This document shows positions 38,219-47,700 of a stretch of DNA of 63,791 bases, one piece after another. How positions within the stretch are numbered: position 1 is the first letter of the stretch; the number at the start of each line of letters is the position of its first letter. The stretch is from an uncultured Bacteroidales bacterium (GTDB lineage: Bacteria > Bacteroidota > Bacteroidia > Bacteroidales > Paludibacteraceae). A program made the translations under genes and the position numbers. The stretch spans positions 1 to 63,791 of the forward strand of contig CAMKPZ010000007.1 in NCBI GenBank assembly GCA_946414805.1, given 5' to 3'. Below the pieces are notes generated by a model. That model saw only the letters and a program-made list of their open reading frames with translations. It did not search any database and was not told the DNA's origin.

Positions 38219-38319
38219 CCCCCAAAAAAACACGCCTAAGCCAACAAAATATCTTACAAAACTTATTTTTCTTCTAAAAATCTTGCGTAATTCCGAAAAA
38301 ATGCGTACCTTTGCAGGCG
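38219..38319 (+). repeat. Dispersed promoter-bearing repeat, copy 2
   Basis: Second copy of the element at 20923-21020, with the same order of segments and ending in a promoter. Between the HTH remnant and this repeat I see nothing else. Confidence 0.85.
38282..38313 (+). promoter_or_regulatory. Promoter inside dispersed repeat copy 2
   Basis: CTTG (38282-38285), 20 bp, TACCTTTG (38306-38313). It drives the leader of the fimbrillin-like gene. Confidence 0.7.
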
Positions 38320-38512
38320 AAAATAATAATTATGTATTATGGGAACTTTGTTAGTTTGATTAAAAGCAATTCCTTGGTCCCCTATGCAACTCGCTATAAA
38401 TCAGATGTTTAATTTTACCCCCCCCCATATGTTGCGAATGGCGGCATAAAGGAGTATTCGCAGGGGATAGCAACGCATAAATAGGCGGTGCCCGCAATTA
38501 GCGGGTGCCGCT
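38314..38512 (+). ncRNA. Candidate structured leader RNA, copy 2
   Basis: Shares with the element at 21290: AAATCAG, a poly-C run (9 C), TGCGAATGGCGGCATA with ATTCGCA as pairing partner, and a 3' hairpin GGCGGTGCCCGC / GCGGGTGCCGCT (38484-38512). The hairpin arms differ from copy 1 yet pair. Here no U tract follows, so it reads as a 5' leader of the gene at 38551 rather than a terminated RNA. Confidence 0.55.
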
Positions 38513-38550
38513 TGCGTGTATATATTGATACTATTTGACTACCATACATA

Positions 38551-39678
38551 ATGAAGAAAATCTACACTCAGCCACGCACAGAAACCGTGGCATCCACTCC
38601 GCAGCAGATGCTTTGCACCAGCGGAGGCATCCAAGCGCAAATCTCCGGTTACAGCACAAATACCGGCGGCGGATTCACCCAGACTTTTGCATGGCTGGCA
38701 GGCATTGTCTGCTCGTCGCTGCTATTCTTAGGCACGGCCTGTTCTACCAATAACCCCGACCAGCCCAAACAGCAAGCGGAGCTCAAGCCCCGCACGCTGA
38801 TAGTGACGCAGCAAGCCGTCAGCAAGGTCACACCTGCATCTGCCGTCAGATGTCTCCCGCAGGCGACGATTACGGAGAACGGGGAGACCCTTGATGCGCT
38901 TTGGAGTATTGGCGACGAGGTGTTCTACCGCAATCTGAGCTATAGTTATGATTACTACTACGAAGATGATGAAGACGATGAAGGAAAACCCCTCTTTGGC
39001 ACGCTCAGTGCAGACAAGGCGGAGCGTATCGCATCTTTTGTTGGCGATAGGGTTTGGTGTGCACCTGATGACCAACTGGCGCTTATCTATCCGAAGATTG
39101 ATGAATCGGCAATCGATGTCTCGCATGTGGAAAGCCAACTGACAGCGAGTTATACTATCTCTGTAGCCGAGCAGGACGGTTCGTTGGCAACCTTGGCAAA
39201 TAAATACCACCATATATACGGTATCGCGAGTGTAGTGTCCGTCACGGAGACGACCGCCAACGCGGAGCTGGCTGAGATGAAGAGTCTGATGACGGTTTGC
39301 AAGTTCTCCTTTGAGGACAAAGACCACCTGGGCACGCCGCTCCCGATAAGCACGCTTGAAATCAAAATTGGCGGCAAAGCCTACCACGCCGGCACTTATC
39401 CCCAAAAGGGCACGGTGTCCATCGCGCAGAACGTATCCGCATGGGATGTATCCGTAGATCCGGACTGGAAAACCACCGGCGAAGGCGGCACCCCGCTCAT
39501 CATTGATACCCAAGGGGCTAATCCGACGGAGGTCTATGTGGCGCTGTTCCCGGACATGGGAGCAACCTATTCCTTCACCGTCACAAACTCCAACGGCACC
39601 TACACCGGCACGGCTACCGCCACCCTTAAAGAAGGCGAGTTTGTGCCTGCCACCGGGCTAAGGCTCGTGAAGCAATAG
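38551..39678 (+). CDS. Fimbrillin-like lipoprotein with unusual N-terminal extension
   Basis: A 375-aa protein. Residues about 48-64 form a hydrophobic segment ending in the lipobox LGTAC. The mature part, with strands such as TITENGETLDALWSIGD and a late TVTNSNGTYTGTATATLKEG, resembles the FimA/Mfa-like fimbrillin families of Bacteroidales. The first ~45 residues (MKKIYTQPRTETVASTPQQM) do not belong to a normal lipoprotein signal and look like the start of the tiny KKxYxxPxxE-type proteins common in this order. A fusion or a late true start is possible, but no later ATG lies before the lipobox. Confidence 0.68.
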   Translation: MKKIYTQPRTETVASTPQQMLCTSGGIQAQISGYSTNTGGGFTQTFAWLAGIVCSSLLFLGTACSTNNPDQPKQQAELKPRTLIVTQQAVSKVTPASAVRCLPQATITENGETLDALWSIGDEVFYRNLSYSYDYYYEDDEDDEGKPLFGTLSADKAERIASFVGDRVWCAPDDQLALIYPKIDESAIDVSHVESQLTASYTISVAEQDGSLATLANKYHHIYGIASVVSVTETTANAELAEMKSLMTVCKFSFEDKDHLGTPLPISTLEIKIGGKAYHAGTYPQKGTVSIAQNVSAWDVSVDPDWKTTGEGGTPLIIDTQGANPTEVYVALFPDMGATYSFTVTNSNGTYTGTATATLKEGEFVPATGLRLVKQ

Positions 39679-39687
39679 AATCTCAAA

Positions 39688-39906
39688 GCTGACAGCTGAA
39701 TATATATATTGCCGGATAAATCCTCCGGCAAAAATGTGTTCTTTGACATATTGGATTACCGTATATTATTCTCAGCCAAATCTCGCAAATTTAAATAGAT
39801 TTAGTTGATTATCACCAGTAAAAACCAGGAAAAATAAGTTATTCCTAACTAAATCTAACTTTTTTTAAGCGATTTAGTTGCATATTTCATTATTTTGTTG
39901 TACCTT
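39688..39906 (+). other. Intergenic: dispersed microrepeat, boxA-like leader, 10-bp inverted repeat
   Basis: GCTGACAGCTGAA (39688-39700) is the reverse complement of 13 bases inside the giant gene near 50016. TGTTCTTTGACATATTGG (39736-39753) resembles rRNA-leader boxA sequences of Bacteroidota. AGATTTAGTT (39797-39806) and AACTAAATCT (39847-39856) form an inverted repeat followed by seven T, a possible weak terminator. Confidence 0.5.
39741..39761 (+). repeat. 21-bp direct repeat, left copy
   Basis: CTTTGACATATTGGATTACC plus one G; an identical copy lies at 41486-41506, on the other side of the ATPase gene. Shortened inverted copies occur at 41250-41260 and 41689-41704. Confidence 0.8.
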
Positions 39907-39908
39907 TG
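39877..39908 (+). promoter_or_regulatory. Promoter of the AAA_14 ATPase gene
   Basis: GTTG (39877-39880), 20 bp, TACCTTTG (39901-39908), 41 bp before the ATG. Confidence 0.75.
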
Positions 39909-39949
39909 CAGCGGAAAAATGTTACTAATCACAGAAAATCCTTGTAAAT

Positions 39950-41206
39950 ATGCGTTTTTTACGTTCGAAGTACTTACAACAACTTCTTGCCGGAAGAGGC
40001 AACGGAATGGTTAAAATAATCACCGGTGTCAGACGATGCGGAAAATCATTTTTGTTATTCGATATATTCCGTTCTCATTTGTTAAGCGAAGGAGTGAGTG
40101 AAGATCATATTATTGCGTTGACCTTGGATCAACGGGATATGAAAACTTTACGCAATCCGGACAAATTGCTGGGATACATTGATTCACGTTTGACAGCCGA
40201 TAACCGGACGCACTATATCATCTTGGATGAAATACAGATGGTCGAAGATTTTGTGGAAGTACTGTTAACATTAATGCGCAAGCCAAACACAGAAGTGTAT
40301 GTTTCCGGCTCTAATTCCAAATTCCTCTCCAGTGATGTAGTCACAGAGTTCCGCGGGCGTGGAGATGAGATTCGCGTGTACCCCTTGTCCCTCAGTGAAT
40401 ACATGGAAGGAACAGGATTGGATTACCTCACGGCAGCCAAATACTATTTTGTTTATGGAGGACTGCCGCAAGTGGCATTGATGGAAGATATGCAAAAGAA
40501 AGAGGACTTTCTCCGCACCATGACTGAAGTGACCTATCTCCGTGATGTGGTGGACAGAAATCACCTCCGTAATGAGGAAGGTATGCGCGAACTAATACGC
40601 ATTCTGGCTTCCACCGTAGCCAGTTCTACTAATCCGACCAAGATTGCGGACACGTTCAAGTCTGTTGCCAAATTGCGCATCACTGAAACAACCGTACGGC
40701 AGTATATAGCCTATCTGCAAAATGCTTTTTTGGTAGAGGAAGCGCTACGTTATGACATCAAAGGACGGCGTTATATAGGTGCTGAAAACAAATACTATTT
40801 CGTCGATCCGGGAATCCGGAACGCAGTGCTTAATTTCCGGCAGATAGACGACGGGCATTTGATGGAGAACATCATATACAATGAATTGCGGATGCGCGGG
40901 TATTTGGTCGATGTGGGAAGAGTGGAAACATGGCAAATAGTAAATGGGAAGCGTGTGAGAAAAAATCTGGAAGTGGATTTTGTGGTCAATAGGGGCAGCC
41001 AGCGATACTATATCCAATCTGCCTATGAAATGCCAAGTTCTGATAAAAAGGCGCAAGAAGAGCATTCTCTTAAATTGGTGGACGATTCGTTCCGGAAAAT
41101 CATCTTGGTGCATGAAGACATTTTACCTCGCAGAGATGAAAAAGGAATAGTAACTATGGGGTTGAAGCAATTTCTTACAGATGTGCATGCTATAGAAATA
41201 GCCTAA
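39950..41206 (+). CDS. AAA_14 / DUF4143 family ATPase
   Basis: A 418-aa cytoplasmic protein. The N-terminal P-loop is GVRRCGKS (26-33), Walker B is YIILDEIQMVEDF and sensor-like SGSNSKFLSS follows, typical of AAA_14. The C-terminal part (about 200-390) is DUF4143, with conserved YFVDPGIRNAVL and LEVDFVVNRG, the latter similar to a PD-(D/E)XK nuclease-like core. These ATPases are multicopy in Bacteroidota and of unknown role. The gene has its own promoter and terminator and is bracketed by 21-bp direct repeats, so it looks like a self-contained inserted unit. Confidence 0.9.
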   Translation: MRFLRSKYLQQLLAGRGNGMVKIITGVRRCGKSFLLFDIFRSHLLSEGVSEDHIIALTLDQRDMKTLRNPDKLLGYIDSRLTADNRTHYIILDEIQMVEDFVEVLLTLMRKPNTEVYVSGSNSKFLSSDVVTEFRGRGDEIRVYPLSLSEYMEGTGLDYLTAAKYYFVYGGLPQVALMEDMQKKEDFLRTMTEVTYLRDVVDRNHLRNEEGMRELIRILASTVASSTNPTKIADTFKSVAKLRITETTVRQYIAYLQNAFLVEEALRYDIKGRRYIGAENKYYFVDPGIRNAVLNFRQIDDGHLMENIIYNELRMRGYLVDVGRVETWQIVNGKRVRKNLEVDFVVNRGSQRYYIQSAYEMPSSDKKAQEEHSLKLVDDSFRKIILVHEDILPRRDEKGIVTMGLKQFLTDVHAIEIA

Positions 41207-41246
41207 TCGCAACTATCATAGTTATAAGTCATATTTTGCAAATTTT

Positions 41247-41283
41247 AAGCGGTAATCCAAAGCGGTTTACCGCTTTCCTTTTT
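41247..41283 (+). terminator. Terminator of the ATPase gene
   Basis: AAGCGGTAA (41247-41255) and TTACCGCTT (41267-41275) form a 9-bp stem followed by TCCTTTTTA. Confidence 0.7.
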
Positions 41284-41290
41284 ATTCTGG

Positions 41291-41403
41291 GGTCCCCGGA
41301 GTAAACCAACGTAGTGTTTGCTACGGGGAGAGCGTAGAGCAAGGCGAGTTTCCATAGAGCGGCATTGCCGCGAGTCGTAACGAGCCTTAGCTTAAGCGAG
41401 GAC
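41291..41403 (-). repeat. ~110-bp structured repeat, copy A
   Basis: Reverse complement of the element at 53309-53420. Conserved: GGCTCGTTACGACTCGCGGC, hairpin GCGGC-aat-GCCGC, GGAAACTCGCCTT, CTACGCTCTCCCC, and terminal CCGGGGACCCC. Outer pairing AAGGC/GCCTT encloses the small hairpin. A second stem CCCC/GGGG encloses a loop whose sequence differs between copies but contains its own hairpin in each (CGTAG/CTACG here). It lies downstream of a minus-strand promoter. Confidence 0.75.
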
Positions 41404-41485
41404 TACCGCTTTTTTATGCTTGCCTGGTTTATCCGGGATAGCGAAGCGGTCTATAAAAAAAGCGGGCGCGACGCACCGCAACGAT

Positions 41486-41506
41486 CTTTGACATATTGGA
41501 TTACCG
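41486..41506 (+). repeat. 21-bp direct repeat, right copy
   Basis: Same 21 bases as 39741-39761, here 314 bp before the giant gene. Around it (41404-41588) I see an alternating hairpin-rich stretch and no coding frame. Confidence 0.8.
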
Positions 41507-41588
41507 ATGCTGAAGCCACAACTTCATAACGGGGTCTGCAAGAAAAAGTCCTTGTTCTGTCCACCAATCGGTGAACTCTATTCGGCTG

Positions 41589-41620
41589 CAAAAGTAGTAA
41601 AAATAAATGATATATGCAAA
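41589..41620 (-). promoter_or_regulatory. Minus-strand promoter reading into repeat copy A
   Basis: Minus strand TTTG (41617-41620), 20 bp, TACTTTTG (41589-41596). No gene lies downstream on this strand before the ATPase terminator. The transcript would contain repeat copy A and would end antisense to the ATPase 3' end. Confidence 0.65.
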
Positions 41621-41799
41621 TATTTTAATGAAAAATGTTCCCTGAGCGCAAAATTTATTTTTCGGAAATGTACCGTGTCCGCAAAATTCGGTAATCCAAT
41701 GTCAATAATAGCCTATGGGTATAGCAAGGGTATAGTAACCCTATAGGATTGTAAACAAGAAAACAAACAAATATAAACAAATAAAAAACAACAACATTT

Positions 41800-44700
41800 A
41801 TGAAAACAAAATCGGCAGTCGGAAGACTGATTACTCACTTATCGGAGTGGCGCGAGAGTGGCAACCAAAAGTGGCGCGAGAGTGGCGCGAGAGTGGCGGC
41901 TATGCTGCTCTTACTCTGCACCACCGCTATACCCGCATGGGCAGACAGCTGGGCTAAGACATGGAACGATATGATTACGGATGATGGCGGAGGAGAAGTG
42001 CGTTTCAGGGGACAGAATTATAACGTTCTCGGTTCCAATTGGAGTTATTCAATGTACAAATTCAAAACAAATAAGACCTTCAATCCCGCTAACGACCAAT
42101 TCTATTGGGAATTCAATATGTTTGTGGATTATGGCTATTACAGCCTAGATGGTGCGATGGATTACTACACGAGGTCAGCCTATAAGGGGGAAATCTATGT
42201 CATGACTCCTGACAGTCAGGCACATACGATAGCCCATTGGGAGAGAGCAAAAGGTTACCCATGTTGTCCCTTAGATGCTTATACTACATCCTACAACATC
42301 ACCGACAGCACATGGGGGTACATCTATGTTTCCAATATTTCCGATCATAAAATAACTATCCAATATATGCCTTCTTCCAGAGCCGCTGAAGATGGCGTGA
42401 TATGTATTATGATGAAAGAGAGCGTAATATATGGTAGTTCAGAAATCGGCTGGGTGCAGTATGAGAAGAGCATCAACTGCTCGGCTCTCAAAGAGGATTC
42501 TCCGATGCCGAAGCTCTCTTCCGTGGCATGGAGCACGGACGGCTCTTTGCGGGGCGTGGTGACGAATGTGCCGGACAAACGCTCCGACAGCAAGTTCAAG
42601 CAGTACTACCAAGTGTATGAGTATTTCTACGATAGCGGAGAGAAAAGCAATTACGAGTACTACACCACCTCCGGCAGCAATGTGAGCATCACCGAAAAGA
42701 GCGGGGGCAAGATGGACTGGGAGTGGAAATCCTGGCTCCGCGGCTCCGACGCAGGTCATGCCGAGTACGCCTACACCACGCCTGTCTATCTGAAATACCG
42801 GGGCGGTATGCATGTGAACTTGGGCGGGACCCTTGCGCATGACAACGACCTCTACCAGCCGTATGTCACGGGCACCTATATCCAGCCCTACACACGCCCT
42901 GTATCGGTAAGCACCGACTACAACAAATGGACCAAGGAGGTGACCGTCAGTTGGGAAAGAAGCAAGATCGAGACCGCCTACGACGGCTCCTCGACCAAGG
43001 ACGTCGAGTGCCGCACAGACGGCAAATGGTATGTGATCCGCTACGAGTCGGGCAAGCCCAATGACTACACCCTTGTCAATACGCTGAACGGCAATGCCTC
43101 CTCCCTGAAAATGACCGACAGCAACATCGACTACGACCAGAAATATATGTATCGCGTGATCTTCCTGCCGGATATATTGGAGAGCACGTACAAGGACAAG
43201 CTGACGCAACTGCCGGGTTACCAGCGCACCCGCAACGACTACGACCTTTGGATGGAGACAGGCGAGGTGGAGACGAAGATGGAGGTGAAGATCGAACTCT
43301 GGCAGGACATGAAACACACCGCAGCGGTGCGTCTGAAATGGAACTACGGCATCGAGTTGGATGACCTGACGTGGCATATCGACTACCGCGATGCGGGCAG
43401 CAACAAGGCATGGCAGACGCGGAGCGAGGCACCTGTGGTGGACAAGAATCAGTCCGAAGCGATGCTGGATATTACCGGCAGCTCGGTATGCGAACCGAAA
43501 GAGTACCGCGTGCGCGTCTCTATCAACGGACGGGTGCTCTATTCCAATATCGCTTCCACCTCCGTGCCCGACAGCACGTATATCAGCGAGGTGGTTGCCT
43601 CGACGGGTACGGAAGAGAGTTCCGTGACCGTCAAATGGAAAGTGGAGCGTCCTGACAAGCTGTATGATATCTGGTACCGCGTGCTCCGCCGCGTGATCGG
43701 CGACAGCGAATGGACGCTGCTCACGGACGACAAGCACGGCACCGCCTCCGAATATACGTTTACCGACACGCGCGCCGTGGCAGGCTCGTACTACGAATAC
43801 TCGGTAGAGGCGTACGGCGCGCAATGCGAGGCGCAGCTCACGAAGAAGAACGAAGTGATTGCTCCGGGCTTCAGTCAGGCAAACGCCACGATCACCGGAC
43901 ATGTCTCCTTCGGCACGGGTACGGCAGTGCAGGGCGCGAAGGTACAGCTCTACAACGTGCCTACGGAGGAGAACGATATCCTACCGCAGTATTTCTCGCG
44001 CTATATCAGCGGCGCGGGCAAGGGCCTGCAATGGAGAGGCGACTCGACGCGGTACGCCTCGGTGCTGAACGGCGGCAAGGACATGACGCTGCAGCTATGG
44101 GCACGCCCGAGCAGCTTCGGCGCGGACCAACAGCAGCTGCTGCAACTCACGAACGCAATCGAATTGGGAATCAAGCGCAGCGAGGGTGTGTTCCACCTCT
44201 ACGCCATCGACCGCTCGAACGGAGGCACCGACCTCACCGAGTTCCCCTCGCTGACGTTCTCCACAACCGACTTCACCCATATCACCGCTGTATATAGCGG
44301 CGGCAAGTGGCTTTTCTACGTGGGTACGGACAGCCTGCGCACCGACAGTATGCAGGTGGCTAACAGCGGCTGGCAAGCCATCCAGACCGCCGGAACGCTG
44401 ACCTTCAGCATCGGCGGCGACAACCGCGCAGCGGGAAGCGCCTACACCGGCAGCGTGGACGATGTGCGCCTGTGGAGCCGCGCCCTCCCGCGCAAGGAGA
44501 TAGAGAACAACTACTGCCGTATCCTCGGCGGCACGGAGAAAGGTCTGTTCCTCTACTGGCCGCTCGACGAAGGACTGCGCGTAGTGAAATACGCCTTCGA
44601 TGTAGCCTGCCAGGACGGTATCTACCAGCTCAACCACCCCGAGGTAGGTGCGAACGTGATCCCCACTACCGATGTGCCGAAGCGCCTCGGTCTGTACGGA

Positions 44701-47700
44701 CTGACCGACAGCGAGGGCGACTACATCATCCGCGGCATCCCCTTCCAGCAGGGCGGTACGAACTACAAGATTGCGCCTGAGTTGGGCATCCACCGGTTCA
44801 ATCCCGAGAAACGCTCCATGTTCGTCAGCCCGTCGTCCCTCACGGCGAACAATATCGACTTTGAGGACGTCAGCTCCTTCCCCATGCGTGGACATGTCTA
44901 TTACGCCGGCACGAACATCCCTGCCGAGGGTATCCGTTTCTATATTGACGGCGAGTTAGTGACCGCCAACGGCAAGGTGAAAGAGACCGACGCGGAGGGC
45001 TACTACACCATCAGCGTGCCTATCGGCGAGCACTATGTGGAGGCAAGTCTGGAGGGACACACCATGGTAGCCGGCGGCAGATACCCCCTTACCGGCACCT
45101 ATAACTTCACCGACGAAGTGCAGTACGACTTCTTCGACTCGACGCTTGTCAATTTCGTAGGTCGTATCGGCGGCGGTACGGTCAACGACACCCTGCCTGT
45201 CGGCTTCGGGCTGTCGAAGAACAATATCGGCGTGGCGACCATCACCCTCGGTCTGAACAGTGCCAACCTCTCCTTCAACCGCCAACAGCCCAAGGTGACC
45301 GAATATGCTACTACGGACCGCTTCTTCGCTTCCGACACCGCGTCTATCCGGAGCCATGCTTCTACCGGTGTTGGGGAATTGTCCCGCTATATCGTCATCA
45401 CCACGGACTCGGCGACAGGCGAGTTCTCCGCCCTGCTTCCGCCGCTCAAATATATCACCAAGAGTATTAAGATAGGCAAGAACAGCAAAGAAATAGCGTT
45501 CACCAGCTTGCCGGAGATCGACCTGACCAACCCGAGAGCAGAGCGGACGGATTCCATCCGGACGACGAATGCCCAAGGCGACACCGTTACGCTGAACTAC
45601 AAGTACAACACCAAGATGGTGCAGACTTACTTCGCCCGTCCGCAAGTGGATGTGGTGCAAGTAGGAAATCCCGCCGGTGCGTTCGGAATGGACTCCATCA
45701 TCGTGAAGCCGGACGATGTAGTAAGCGACACCCTCCGCCAACTCTATACCGTAAATGGCGACACTGTGGCTTACCGCTTCGGCTATCCGGTCTATCAGAT
45801 GCTGGATGCTGTAGAGTACGCGATACACGCCTATGAGGCATATACCAACTACGACGGTGCTGCACCCGTGACGGATACCCTGAACCTCAACGGTCAGGAA
45901 CTGGTCATCGGCAATGAGATGAGCGCCACCCAGTCCGTCATCTACGATGCGCCGGAGGACTCCACGCAATATACCCCCGGCAAGGTCTATGATATGCAGC
46001 ACGACCCGATTACGCTCGACAAGAACGGCCGTGCCCGCGTGCAGTGGACAGTAGGATTTCCGAACATCGTCTCGCCCTTCACGCGTCAGTTCTATATCAA
46101 CCTCACTCGCGACGACCGCACCTACACGCCCTTCCGCATGGACGCGGTGGTATTGGGCTCGCTCACCACGGGTAACAACTTCGTCACCCAAGGACCGGAC
46201 AATGTGCAGTTCATCCTGCGCGACCCCTACGGCGCACACTCCAAGACCACCCTCAAGACAGGTAAAGTATTTACCAAAACGAAATACTATACCTATCAGA
46301 GATCGGGAGAGCATTCGCTGATGGTGGATTGGCTCGCCGGAGCGACAGTCATTACCGCAAAAGGATTAGGTGTAGCCCTTATCAGTTCAAGTGAAGTACA
46401 TACCGATGTTAATACCGGAGTGAAGTCTAACTGGAAATATACGCACAAAAAAGACTCCATGTTCATCGAGACTACGGTGGAATCCATTTCCACCAGCGAC
46501 AAATATCCGTACGTAGGTGCCATGGGCGATGTGTATGTAGGTACGTCCAACAATATCCTCGTCGGCACCTGCCGGAAGGTACATATCAAGAAGAATGTGC
46601 AGAGCGGCAAGTACGAAATCGTATTGGAGGACGCATTGGCATTGGGCACACAGATCAAGACTATGTTCGCCTATTCGCAATACGAATTGGAGAAAGTGAT
46701 GATTCCGAAATGGAAAAGCCAGCGCAAGCAGTTCCTCACGCAAGTAGCGTCGAAGGAGGCAGCCGAGAACTACGTCAATCACGGCAAGTCCGCCAAATGG
46801 TTGACATGGCTCGATCCTTCCGCCTCCAACTACGGCGAAAAGGGCACTTATCTCTTCGTAGGTCCGGAGCATCCCGAGAAGGACGAGCGGGACAGCGTAG
46901 AGTGGTGCAACGAGCAGATTGAGGCGTGGGAAAACTGCATCCGGCGAAACGAGGAGGCAAAGATCAACGTGATGGACAGCCAGACGCCGAAGAACTACTC
47001 CATCGACGGCGGTAGCAGTCGCACCTTCACCTACCGCAACGACACCACCGGCCTTGACCAGATTCAGACAGACTATACAATCCAAGCCGTAATAGGCTGG
47101 AAAAACAACTGGAACATCAGCGACTTTATAGATGTAGGTGTCATAACAAACCTGCAGAACACAGTAGGCGGCGGTACTATCTCCGGAACGGGTAAAGATT
47201 CGACAAACTATACCGAGTGGGATTACGTTCTCGCCGACGGCAACCGCGATGCGGATCTCTCCATCAATATGTACGATGCGGAGTCCGGCAACAACAGTAA
47301 GATCTTCACCCTCTTCGGCGGTCAGACCTACAACCCCTACGAGCCGGCTGATTCCACCCATTACTACAAGCCCAACGGGCAGTCTCTGCCTTTAGGCAAC
47401 GGTTCCGTGCGGATGGAGGAACCGCGTATCAGCATCGGCGACGGCACCGGCAATCCCGGCAAGAGCCTTACCCTGACCGACATCCCCGCCGGGCAGAGCG
47501 TGAACGCCGTGCTCTACTGCTCCAACATGAGCAACTCCAACCAAGGCAGGAACTTCTGCTACGACTTCGGTATCTCGGAGAGCACGAACCAGAAAGGTCT
47601 GGAGATCCTTATGGACGGCACGCCCGTTAACGGACGCTCCATCCTCCTCAACCAGAACGAGACCGCGCAGAAAGTGATTTCTATCCGTCAGACCGACGAG

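Noticed and set aside
39736..39761. Possible rRNA operon leader (boxA-like TTCTTTGACATATTGG)
   Set aside because: No 16S, 23S or 5S sequence follows; only the resemblance is reported.
42439..46314. Antisense frames of 487 and 452 codons opposite the giant gene
   Set aside because: They mirror the codon pattern of the sense gene, lack recognisable domains, and no promoter precedes them.
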